Shown piece after piece: positions 1 to 5,975 of a stretch of 6,294 nucleotides of DNA; the stretch's first letter is position 1; each line of letters opens with the position of its first letter. A model generated the notes under the pieces. The model was not told the DNA's origin, did not search any database, and saw only the letters and a program-made list of their open reading frames with translations. The translations under genes and the position numbers were made by a program. The stretch lies in the NCBI GenBank assembly GCA_937890045.1, contig CALBXV010000035.1:1-6294 (forward strand), given 5' to 3'. The stretch is from an uncultured archaeon (GTDB taxonomy: Archaea; Thermoproteota; Nitrososphaeria; Nitrososphaerales; CALBXV01).

Positions 1-222
1 GCTATTCCTAAAGAAAAAGTTCTTGGGAAAACTGTTATAGAAGCCTTCCCAGGTTTTGAAAAAACTGAATTTTATAAAATGTATCTACGAATTTTAAAAT
101 CTGGAAAACCTGAAGAAATGACTGCTGATTATACTTTACCTAACGGTGTTACAAAGAAATTTCTTGACCGCGTTCATCCTTACGGAGACGGATTAATAAT
201 GTTTGTTCACGTAATACAATGA
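1..222 (+). CDS. PAS-domain protein, C-terminal fragment (5' end outside window)
   Basis: The first reading frame is open from the window edge to a TGA at 220-222, giving 73 residues. The fragment reads like the second half of a PAS fold. It has a short helix region with a GKTVIEAFPGF stretch (residues 9-19), a helix with YLRILKSGKP (28-37), then beta strands ending in DGLIMFVHVI (63-72). PAS domains are sensory or protein-interaction modules that often bind a ligand or cofactor. The protein stops right after the PAS fold, so no kinase or other output domain follows it; anything upstream is cut off. The next gene begins 10 bases downstream on the same strand, so co-transcription is possible. 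The PAS assignment rests on pattern recognition of a partial domain and is moderately sure. The ligand and role are unknown. Confidence 0.65.
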   Translation, partial: AIPKEKVLGKTVIEAFPGFEKTEFYKMYLRILKSGKPEEMTADYTLPNGVTKKFLDRVHPYGDGLIMFVHVIQ

Positions 223-232
223 TGAAATTATT

Positions 233-1303
233 ATGGAAAATATAAAATTTGGTTTATTAATTGGGGGAGAACAACCTTGGGTATTAGCAAAAGATTGTGT
301 TAAACTTACTATTCAAGCAGAAAAAGATGGTTATGATGTAGCTTGGATCCCTGACCATTTAGTTGATTTAGATGCTTCACGTGCTGACCCATGGTCAATT
401 TTTGGTTATTTATCTGCTGTTACTAAATCCATATCTTTCTGTACAGCTGTTACTGACTTTCAGAAAATTCATCCTTCTAAATTAGCTCAAATTGTTGGCA
501 CAATAGATGAATTAAGCAATGGAAGAGTAATATTAGGAATTGGTACTGGCGAAGCAATGAATAACACTCCTTTCGGAATCAAATGGGACGATGTAAAAAC
601 ACGTATTGCTAGATTTGAAGAATATATTAAAGTTATTAGACTTTTATGGAGTTCTAATATTGAGTCACGTGTAAAATTTAATGGTGAACATTATCAACTT
701 AATAATGCTTGGATAGATCAAGATGTTATAACTAAACCCGAACCTCCTATTTGTATTGCCGCAATTGGTGCCAAACGTATGTTAAAAGTTGTTGGTAAAT
801 ATGCTAATCTTTGGCTCCCTACCTTTCTAACTGCTGATTTATATCGAGAAAAATTAAATATTGTTCATTCAGCTGCTAAGGAAGCTGGTAGAAAACCTGA
901 GGAAATTGAACCAACTTCTTTTACTATACCAGTTATTTCTTCAGATCCAAAAATTATTGATCAAGAGTTTAAAAATCTAAAAATGTTTGTAGCCACTTTA
1001 TGCCCATTCTTGCTTGAAGCTGAAGGAATCAAATTTCCTGAAACTGTTGTAGATATAAATTATCAAAGAATGAAACTTGAAGATAAAGTTTTTGAAGAAC
1101 TTGAAAGAGCAAGTGAAGCTATTCCTGAGTCTTTAATTCAAAAAGTTTGCCCAATTGGAACTGTTGATGACGTTATTTCTGTATTAGAAAAATTAATTGA
1201 AGTTGGTTCTAGACATTTAGTTATAGCTCCAACTCATGGTGTTCCAGAAGATAATCTAAAGGCGTTCAGAGAAAAAATTATTCCTTACTTCAAATCAAAA
1301 TAA
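233..1303 (+). CDS. LLM-class flavin/F420-dependent oxidoreductase
   Basis: This 356-residue protein belongs to the luciferase-like monooxygenase superfamily, whose members are TIM-barrel enzymes using FMN or deazaflavin F420. Supporting motifs are the opening beta strand KFGLLIGG (5-12), AEKDGYDVAWIPDHLVD (29-45), the first-barrel strand CTAVTD (70-75), HPSKLAQIVGTIDELSNGR (80-98), and the phosphate-binding GIGTGEAMNN (102-111). The last motif resembles F420-dependent glucose-6-phosphate dehydrogenase and methylene-tetrahydromethanopterin reductase (Mer). The CPIGTVDDVISVLEKLIEVG stretch near the C terminus is also typical of the superfamily. The length is normal. The ATG at 233 is chosen because the beta strand starts a few residues later; no Shine-Dalgarno is visible. 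An ATG at 222 lies in another frame and stops after seven codons. F420 rather than FMN is inferred from the resemblance to FGD/Mer. The substrate cannot be told from sequence. Confidence 0.88.
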   Translation: MENIKFGLLIGGEQPWVLAKDCVKLTIQAEKDGYDVAWIPDHLVDLDASRADPWSIFGYLSAVTKSISFCTAVTDFQKIHPSKLAQIVGTIDELSNGRVILGIGTGEAMNNTPFGIKWDDVKTRIARFEEYIKVIRLLWSSNIESRVKFNGEHYQLNNAWIDQDVITKPEPPICIAAIGAKRMLKVVGKYANLWLPTFLTADLYREKLNIVHSAAKEAGRKPEEIEPTSFTIPVISSDPKIIDQEFKNLKMFVATLCPFLLEAEGIKFPETVVDINYQRMKLEDKVFEELERASEAIPESLIQKVCPIGTVDDVISVLEKLIEVGSRHLVIAPTHGVPEDNLKAFREKIIPYFKSK

Positions 1304-1352
1304 ATTATTTAATATAATAATATATTATTAATTAAATTCTAATTATTAACAA

Positions 1353-1440
1353 TGGCGGGCCTAGTGGGATTTGAACCCACGACCTACTGGTGTCTCCAGT
1401 TTTAAGAGCCAGCCGCTCTGCCTGGCTGAGCCATAGGCCC
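1353..1440 (-). tRNA. tRNA-Lys(CTT) with an 11-nt intron; CCA encoded
   Basis: The minus strand folds into a full cloverleaf. The acceptor stem GGGCCTA/TAGGCCC has seven perfect pairs. The D stem is GCTC/GAGC, and the anticodon stem GCTGG/CCAGT has a terminal G-U pair. The T stem is GTGGG/CCCAC with loop TTCAAAT. The discriminator base is G, followed by an encoded CCA (1355-1353). The two anticodon-stem halves are separated by 18 nt instead of 7, so an 11-nt intron is present. After its removal the loop is CTCTTAA with anticodon CTT (1406-1404), reading AAG lysine codons. The mature body resembles archaeal tRNA-Lys(CTT), including the G discriminator. The gene is convergent to the oxidoreductase gene and divergent from queC. 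I found no convincing TATA box at the usual distance upstream. Confidence 0.95.
1392..1402 (-). other. tRNA-Lys intron at canonical position 37/38
   Basis: The intron reads AAACTGGAGAC on the minus strand and lies one base 3' of the anticodon. Exon bases 32-35 (CTCT) can pair with GGAG in the intron, including one G-U pair, giving the 4-bp central helix of an archaeal splicing motif. The 3' bulge is the three bases ACA, cut after AC. On the 5' side the bulge TA^A runs straight into a four-base AACT loop, so there is no second helix inside the intron. This is a bulge-helix-loop rather than a full bulge-helix-bulge. The boundaries follow from the 37/38 rule and the three-base bulge. A shift by one A on either side would give nearly the same mature product. 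Confidence 0.88.
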
Positions 1441-1476
1441 AAAATATGTTTTTAATTATCGAAATCACTATTAATG

Positions 1477-1484
1477 TTATTAAT
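1477..1484 (+). promoter_or_regulatory. Possible TATA box for queC
   Basis: TTATTAAT is centred about 26 bp before the TTG start of queC, the spacing expected if transcription begins at the start codon (leaderless mRNA). The surrounding spacer is almost entirely A/T, so many similar strings exist and support is weak. Confidence 0.25.
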
Positions 1485-1505
1485 TAATTAATATTATGAT
1501 TATAT

Positions 1506-2159
1506 TTGAATAAAACCGTAGTTTTGTTGTCTGGTGGTATAGATTCTGCAACATGTTTATGGTGGGCTAAGAAAAAAAAGTGGGATATTTATACTATTAG
1601 TTTTAATTATTTTAATAGAACAAAAAGAGAAACACGTGCTGTTGAACTTTTACTTGATCAAGTTGATGTTATACAACATAAAGATGTTGAAATTTCATTT
1701 CTTAAAGATATTGAAGATTTAATGAAATTAAACTTTAACGTTTCTAATAAACTTACTAAATTCCCATCTGCTTATATTCCATCTCGAAATTTGATATTTT
1801 ATGGTCTTGCCGCTTCTTGGGCTGAAAGTATAGGTGCTAAATGGATAGTTGGTGGACATCATAAACTTGATTTTGATCTATTTCCAGATTCAACACCTGA
1901 ATTTTTTAAATTATTAAATGAGTTATTAAGAATTGGAACTTGGATAAGTAAAAAAAATACTTTAAAAATTATACGACCGCTAGAAACACTCAATAAATAC
2001 GATGTACTTAAACTTGCTTTAAAACTTAAAGTCCCATTACATCTAACTTGGAGTTGTTATCAAGGTGGAGTAAAACCATGTGAAAAATGTGATGCGTGTA
2101 TTAAACGTAAAGAAGCATTTGATATTATGAAATTATCTGATCCACTATACGAATATTAA
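1506..2159 (+). CDS. queC: 7-cyano-7-deazaguanine (preQ0) synthase QueC
   Basis: QueC is an ATP-dependent enzyme converting 7-carboxy-7-deazaguanine and ammonia to preQ0. In archaea preQ0 is inserted into tRNA by archaeal TGT and converted to archaeosine at position 15. The 217-residue protein has the N-type PP-loop SGGIDS (9-14), YIPSRN (90-95), GGHH (116-119), and the PDSTPEFF segment (127-134). It also has a zinc-binding cysteine cluster, C184-x7-C192-x2-C195-x2-C198, within TWSCYQGG..PCEKCDAC. Length is typical, and there is no N-terminal amidotransferase domain as in GAT-QueC fusions. The start is TTG at 1506. It is forced because an in-frame TGA lies at 1497-1499 and the PP-loop begins at residue 9. 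No Shine-Dalgarno is seen. No other archaeosine gene is in the window. Related QueC-like proteins occur in 7-deazaguanine DNA modification and defence systems, but nothing nearby supports that here. Confidence 0.93.
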   Translation: MNKTVVLLSGGIDSATCLWWAKKKKWDIYTISFNYFNRTKRETRAVELLLDQVDVIQHKDVEISFLKDIEDLMKLNFNVSNKLTKFPSAYIPSRNLIFYGLAASWAESIGAKWIVGGHHKLDFDLFPDSTPEFFKLLNELLRIGTWISKKNTLKIIRPLETLNKYDVLKLALKLKVPLHLTWSCYQGGVKPCEKCDACIKRKEAFDIMKLSDPLYEY

Positions 2160-2175
2160 TTATTTTCTATCTCTT

Positions 2176-2186
2176 AAAGTTTAATA
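2176..2186 (+). promoter_or_regulatory. Probable BRE/TATA promoter of the PLP dehydratase gene
   Basis: AAAG (2176-2179), a BRE-like purine stretch, is followed directly by TTTAATA (2180-2186). The TATA-like box is centred about 28 bp before the TTG start at 2211, which fits a leaderless archaeal promoter. It would make this gene its own transcription unit despite lying only 51 bp after queC. The match is good in layout, but the region is AT-rich, so chance similarity remains possible. Confidence 0.4.
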
Positions 2187-2210
2187 CATATTTATCTATA
2201 TTATTTATAA

Positions 2211-3179
2211 TTGTCTTCTCCAATTTCATTATCTACTATCCTAAAAGCACAAAATAATATTAAACCAATAGTACATAAAACCCCCTTATATCATTCTAAA
2301 AGTCTTTCAGAAATGTTTGATAAAACCATTTATCTAAAATTAGAATGTTTTCAACCAATTAACGTTTTTAAAATTAGAGGAGCGTATAATAAAATCATTC
2401 ATCTATCAGATAGAGAAAAGAAAAATGGAATTATCACTTCTTCTTCTGGCAATCATGGTATTGCTGTATCATATATAGGGAACCTTTTAAATCTAAATAC
2501 TGTTATTTGTGTTCCTAAACATGCAAATCCAGATAAAATTTCTATTATTAAAAAATTTAATGCTGAAGTTATTGAATTTGGATCTACTTACGATGAATGT
2601 TATGAACATGCTTTATCTATAATGAAAAATAAAAATTTGGCTTTTGTGCATCCATTTAATGATCCACTTGTTATTGCAGGTCAAGGTGTAATTGGTTTAG
2701 AAATTCTAGATCAATTAGATGATCCAGATTGTGTAATTGTACCAATTGGAGGAGGAGGATTAATATCTGGTATAGCTACCGCTATTAAAAATATCAAGCC
2801 ACGTGTTTCAATAATTGGTGTTCAACCAGATGGAGCGCCTTCTATGTATAAATCTATTTTAGAAAACAAAATTATAAAATTAAATACAATTAATACTATT
2901 GCTGACGGATTATGTACTAAACAACCTGGAACTCTAACTTTTGAATTAGTTAAAAAATATGTTGATAAACTACTATTAGTTACCGATGATGAACTTAAAC
3001 AGGCTGTTTTAACATTATTAAAAGAAGAACACATCTTAACTGAACCTTCTGGTATAGCTGCTTTAGCTAGTCTAAATCAAATTAAGAAAATTAATGGAAA
3101 TAAAATTGTTCTAGTAATTAGCGGATCTAATATTTCAATAGAATTACTCAAAAATCTTTTAGTAAAATTTAAGGTGTAG
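2211..3179 (+). CDS. PLP-dependent threonine/serine dehydratase or serine racemase-like enzyme
   Basis: This is a fold-type II PLP enzyme of 322 residues. It has the Schiff-base lysine K54 in FKIRGA (53-58), the substrate/phosphate loop SSSGNHG (77-83), GQGVIGLE (157-164), and the glycine-rich PLP-phosphate loop GGGGL (180-184). The C-terminal SGSN (304-307) supplies the serine that contacts the pyridine nitrogen. S79 aligns with the catalytic Ser84 of human serine racemase. There is no C-terminal ACT-like regulatory domain, so it matches the short catabolic dehydratase/serine racemase group rather than allosteric long IlvA. Likely reactions are deamination of L-threonine to 2-oxobutanoate (possibly feeding isoleucine) or of serine to pyruvate; the sequence does not decide between them. 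The TTG start is forced by a TAA directly before it (2208-2210). The 3' end overlaps the opposite-strand hydrolase gene by 11 bp. Confidence 0.88.
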   Translation: MSSPISLSTILKAQNNIKPIVHKTPLYHSKSLSEMFDKTIYLKLECFQPINVFKIRGAYNKIIHLSDREKKNGIITSSSGNHGIAVSYIGNLLNLNTVICVPKHANPDKISIIKKFNAEVIEFGSTYDECYEHALSIMKNKNLAFVHPFNDPLVIAGQGVIGLEILDQLDDPDCVIVPIGGGGLISGIATAIKNIKPRVSIIGVQPDGAPSMYKSILENKIIKLNTINTIADGLCTKQPGTLTFELVKKYVDKLLLVTDDELKQAVLTLLKEEHILTEPSGIAALASLNQIKKINGNKIVLVISGSNISIELLKNLLVKFKV

Positions 3180-3780
3180 ACATAAATTCTCTGAACTCAT
3201 TCAGATTTCTTGGTTCTAGAACATAGTTATGTTTTTTCTCATATTCTATTGTTGAAAAAGGTTTTTCTCCATAGTCATGTCCTGGATAAACTTCTAATTT
3301 ATCATCTAATTTGTATATTTTAGTAAAGAGACTTGTATATAATTCATCTATGTTCCCTCCTGGTAGATCAATTCTTCCACAATCACCTACAAACAATGTA
3401 TCTCCTGTTAATATCTTGTTATTTACAATTATACAAATTGAATCAGGACAATGTCCTGGAGTATGTATAAATTTCATTTTTGTTTTACCCAGAGTAATTT
3501 CATCATTTTCTGATACTGGTATATCTGGTTTTCGAGGTGATTTATAATAAGAAATTAATTTAGCATTAGTTTGTTTTATTATCTCTTCGTTTCCTGATAT
3601 ATGATCAGAATGACTGTGAGTATTTATTATATAAATAATATTCAGATTATTTCTTTTTGTTATATCTAATATTTTCTCAATTTCCCATGCAGGATCAACA
3701 ATAGCTGCTTTTTTTGTCTCATTATCTGAAATTATATATGCCAAATTTTTCATTGGTCCTAAAGATATCTGAATTAACAT
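3169..3780 (-). CDS. MBL-fold metallohydrolase, glyoxalase II / persulfide dioxygenase-like
   Basis: This 203-residue protein is a small metallo-beta-lactamase-fold enzyme. The metal-binding set is complete: THSHSDH (54-60) with H55, H57, D59 and H60, then H110 in HTPGH (106-110), D127 in TGDTLF, and H168 in YPGHDYG (165-171). The family includes hydroxyacylglutathione hydrolases and ETHE1-type persulfide dioxygenases. The stretch GDCGRIDLPGG (132-142), with GRxD, resembles the persulfide dioxygenase group, which uses one iron. That specificity is an inference. Whether glutathione is the thiol in this organism is unknown; the thiol partner could be something else. The 61-bp gap upstream is AT-rich and has a TTATTAAA-like string about 24-31 bp before the ATG, so it may have its own promoter. 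No Shine-Dalgarno is seen. Confidence 0.85.
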   Translation of the reverse strand: MLIQISLGPMKNLAYIISDNETKKAAIVDPAWEIEKILDITKRNNLNIIYIINTHSHSDHISGNEEIIKQTNAKLISYYKSPRKPDIPVSENDEITLGKTKMKFIHTPGHCPDSICIIVNNKILTGDTLFVGDCGRIDLPGGNIDELYTSLFTKIYKLDDKLEVYPGHDYGEKPFSTIEYEKKHNYVLEPRNLNEFREFMSTP

Positions 3781-3841
3781 TATTATGATAATTTATTAAT
3801 TGTTTAATAATAATGTTTTGTAAAAATTTTAGTTAAAAATA

Positions 3842-4504
3842 TTAAGCTGTATCAATGTTCTTCGGAATTCCTATGGATTCAACAACTAATTTTCCAATTT
3901 TATTTTTGTTTATTACTAAACCTCTCTTAATTTTATGAAATGTTATTGTTACATCTGGTTTAACTATTTTATCTAATATATTTCCTGTATTTGGATCCAT
4001 ACCCGTCGGTATATCAATTGATATTTTAAATGCTTTAGATTCATTTATTAAATTAATTCCATATTTGTAAACTGTTTTTAATTCACCCCTAATCCCAGTT
4101 CCAAGTAAAGCATCTAATATTATATCCGAATGTTTTATTAAATCTGAAAAATTTGCTAATTCATCACATGTCTCTGTAGTAATTATATTTATTATTTTTT
4201 TCATCTTTATTAGTATATCCCAATTTACTTTCGCTTCATTTTTAATTTTTTTTGAATTTCCTAGTAAAATGACATAAATTATTCCCCCTTCACATGCTAA
4301 ATGCCGAGCTGCTACCAATCCATCTCCACCATTGTTCCCAGTCCCAGAAATAATAATAATTTTTTTTCTCTTAATTATTATATTTTTCTTGATATAATTT
4401 ACTATATTATTACCTGCATTTTCCATAAGAATTAATTTCGAAATTCCCAGTTTCTCTGCTTTATCCTCTATTATCCTCATTTCATCTGAAGTAATACTAT
4501 CCAT
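3842..4504 (-). CDS. NAD(P)H-hydrate epimerase (YjeF N-terminal domain), stand-alone
   Basis: The 220-residue protein matches the YjeF_N fold. It interconverts the R and S forms of damaged, hydrated NADH/NADPH so that a dehydratase can repair them. Visible motifs are MENAG (27-31), the nucleotide-binding GTGNNGGDGLVAARHL (54-69), DALLGTG (131-137) with the likely catalytic aspartate D131, and SIDIPTGMDP (162-171). It ends near the usual limit of the domain. The C-terminal ADP-dependent dehydratase domain, which is fused in many bacteria and archaea, is absent here and from the rest of the window. The ATG at 4504 is supported by the MDSITSDEMR start typical of the family. A weak GTGA lies seven bases before it. 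The gene is divergent from the riboflavin kinase gene across 76 bp, and upstream of the hydrolase gene on the same strand. Confidence 0.92.
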   Translation of the reverse strand: MDSITSDEMRIIEDKAEKLGISKLILMENAGNNIVNYIKKNIIIKRKKIIIISGTGNNGGDGLVAARHLACEGGIIYVILLGNSKKIKNEAKVNWDILIKMKKIINIITTETCDELANFSDLIKHSDIILDALLGTGIRGELKTVYKYGINLINESKAFKISIDIPTGMDPNTGNILDKIVKPDVTITFHKIKRGLVINKNKIGKLVVESIGIPKNIDTA

Positions 4505-4548
4505 TATATTTTCACTTCTATTTTCTTATTAATTTATTAATTATATAA

Positions 4549-4557
4549 TTTTATATT
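4549..4557 (+). promoter_or_regulatory. Probable TATA box of the riboflavin kinase gene
   Basis: TTTTATATT is centred about 28 bp before the ATG at 4581, which suits a leaderless transcript. It lies in the 76-bp divergent spacer shared with the epimerase gene, so regulator binding here could affect both genes. The spacer is very AT-rich, so the call is tentative. Confidence 0.4.
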
Positions 4558-4580
4558 ATCACTTTATTATAATATTAATA

Positions 4581-5324
4581 ATGTCTAAGACACCTAGTAA
4601 TATTAATTCAATTTATCTTCCATTATTACTTTTACTATTGAAACTTAGTTCCGGTTCTAATTCTGTTGAAATTAGTACTAATCAATTGGCTAATATGATT
4701 AATAAATCTCAACAATCTATTTCTCAGCAACTGTCAGAACTTGAAAAGCTTGGTTTCTTAACTAGAACTAAAGATGGTAAAGGTAATAGTATTAACTTAA
4801 CTAAAAAAGCTACAAATTCTCTAAATGATTTATCTTTGTTTATACAATCTCATTTAACTATTGATGATAATTATGTAATTAAAATTCAAGGTCGAGTATT
4901 CTCTGGATTAAATGAAGGTACGTATTATATGTCACAAAACGGTTATAAAAAACAATTTAAACAAAAATTAGGTTTTATTCCATATCCTGGAACTCTAAAT
5001 TTAAAATTAATTTCTAACACAGATATAAAAAATAGAACATATCTTGAAAGTTCACCAGGTATATTAATAAATTCTTTCAGCAATAAAATACGGAGTTTTT
5101 CTTCTGTTAAATGTTTTATTCTTCGTATAAATGATAATTTTCCTGGAGCAGCTATAATAATAGAAAGAACTCATCATGATGAATCTATTTTAGAAATTAT
5201 TTCACCAATTTATCTTAAAGACAATTCAAAAATCTTTGATGATGCTATTGTTGAACTCACTATTTATCCTCATTATAATTTAGATATGATTCACTCTATG
5301 TTAACTGATTTTTTTAAAATCTAA
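4581..5324 (+). CDS. ribK: CTP-dependent riboflavin kinase with N-terminal winged helix (RbkR-type)
   Basis: This 247-residue protein has two domains. Residues about 8-90 form a winged helix-turn-helix: a first helix, then NQLANMINKSQQSISQQLSELEKLGFLTR with a recognition helix near 44-56, and a wing around 60-75. Residues about 97-247 form the archaeal riboflavin kinase domain, which uses CTP to make FMN. It shows GRVFSGLNEGTYYMS (104-118), YPGTLN (135-140) and PGAAIIIERTHH (188-199). This arrangement is that of RbkR, a known archaeal bifunctional riboflavin kinase and transcriptional regulator of riboflavin genes. Regulation of this gene or its neighbours is therefore plausible but not shown. 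The ATG at 4581 starts the first helix; there is no Shine-Dalgarno, and a TATA-like box sits about 28 bp upstream. The 3' end converges on the FAD synthase gene with an 18-bp gap. Confidence 0.94.
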   Translation: MSKTPSNINSIYLPLLLLLLKLSSGSNSVEISTNQLANMINKSQQSISQQLSELEKLGFLTRTKDGKGNSINLTKKATNSLNDLSLFIQSHLTIDDNYVIKIQGRVFSGLNEGTYYMSQNGYKKQFKQKLGFIPYPGTLNLKLISNTDIKNRTYLESSPGILINSFSNKIRSFSSVKCFILRINDNFPGAAIIIERTHHDESILEIISPIYLKDNSKIFDDAIVELTIYPHYNLDMIHSMLTDFFKI

Positions 5325-5342
5325 TTTGATTATAATTTAATA

Positions 5343-5966
5343 TTAAAAATCTTTTATTTTATCTGGTTGTTTCAAAATTTCTGAACTTTTAATATCAGGG
5401 ATTGGTGATTCCAGTCTAATTAATTTTATATTTAATTTTAATTCATCTAGTTTATTTTTGAATTCTATCTCATTATGCTTTTGATCATATCCTAATGCTA
5501 TTATATTAGGCTTCAGTTTCATCACTGTATCAAATATGTTTTTCTCGCTTCCTAATATTCCTAAATCAACATATTTTATTGAATTAATTAGTTCACATCT
5601 TCTGATTTCTTCATTTATTGGTTTATGCTTTTTATATCTTAATACGTTTTGATCTCTAGCTACTGATACTATTAACACATCTCCCAAACCCTTTGCTAAT
5701 TTTAATGTAATTATATGACCTGGATGAATTATGTCAAATACACCACCTATCATTACAATTATAAGTTTTGATTTTCCTTTTTCAGTTATAAAATATTCAG
5801 TATTAATTTTATTTATTAATTTATTTTTTTCCATATTTCTACATATATTTTCTATGTTTCTTTTATCTAACAATAAGTTTATTTCCAAATATCCTATATT
5901 ACTTTTTATTTTTGCATTCTGATTTATGTATAATATTTTTAATATTTCTTTTTCTATTTGATTCAT
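5343..5966 (-). CDS. ribL: Winged-helix / RibL-type FAD synthase fusion
   Basis: The C-terminal part (about 69-207) is an archaeal RibL-like nucleotidyltransferase, which transfers AMP from ATP to FMN to make FAD. It has GGVFDIIHPGH (74-84) with the HxGH signature, VSVARDQNVLRYKKHKPI (100-117), LKPNIIALGYDQ (151-162) and the IKSSEI end motif (192-197). Classical RibL is about 150 residues. The extra 68 residues read as a winged helix: EKEILKILYIN, then YLEINLLLD, then RNIENICRNMEKNKLI, and a wing ending in YFITEKGKSKL. The gene starts 4 bp after the DUF357 stop and is preceded by GGTGA, so it is translated from an operon mRNA. It faces the riboflavin kinase gene tail-to-tail, so the two consecutive steps of flavin activation are adjacent. 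Glycerol-3-phosphate or other cytidylyltransferases share the fold, but GYDQ and context favour FAD synthase. Confidence 0.87.
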   Translation of the reverse strand: MNQIEKEILKILYINQNAKIKSNIGYLEINLLLDKRNIENICRNMEKNKLINKINTEYFITEKGKSKLIIVMIGGVFDIIHPGHIITLKLAKGLGDVLIVSVARDQNVLRYKKHKPINEEIRRCELINSIKYVDLGILGSEKNIFDTVMKLKPNIIALGYDQKHNEIEFKNKLDELKLNIKLIRLESPIPDIKSSEILKQPDKIKDF

Positions 5967-5970
5967 ATTT

Positions 5971-5975
5971 TCACC
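5971..5975 (-). promoter_or_regulatory. Shine-Dalgarno of ribL overlapping the DUF357 stop codon
   Basis: On the minus strand GGTGA lies four bases before the ribL ATG. It matches the complement of the archaeal 16S 3' end and contains the TGA stop of the DUF357 gene. It is the clearest Shine-Dalgarno in the window and points to coupled translation of the two genes. Confidence 0.65.

Noticed and set aside
1315..1330. Perfect 16-nt palindrome TAATAATATATTATTA after the oxidoreductase gene
   Set aside because: In a spacer of almost pure A/T a palindrome of this size is expected fairly often; it contains no G or C, has no T-run after it, and would form only a weak hairpin.
1480..1493. TAATTAATTAATAT-type short tandem TTAA repeat before queC
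   Set aside because: Short AT microrepeat with no second copy elsewhere in the window; most likely composition rather than an operator.
1506..2159. QueC as part of a 7-deazaguanine DNA-modification or Qat-like defence system
   Set aside because: The neighbours are housekeeping metabolic genes and a tRNA, with no DNA-modifying or defence genes, so archaeosine synthesis is the simpler reading.
2822..3034. Minus-strand open frame of 70 codons inside the dehydratase gene
   Set aside because: It lies wholly within a well-supported gene on the other strand and shows no recognisable motif; it is a shadow frame.
3311..3547. Plus-strand open frame of 78 codons opposite the MBL hydrolase
   Set aside because: It covers the region encoding the hydrolase's conserved metal-binding motifs, has no family features, and has no promoter or ribosome site.
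5731..5922. Plus-strand frame of 63 codons with a hydrophobic, membrane-like sequence
   Set aside because: The Phe/Ile/Leu richness is what antisense to a Lys/Asn/Glu-rich AT-rich gene produces; it lies inside the winged-helix part of ribL.
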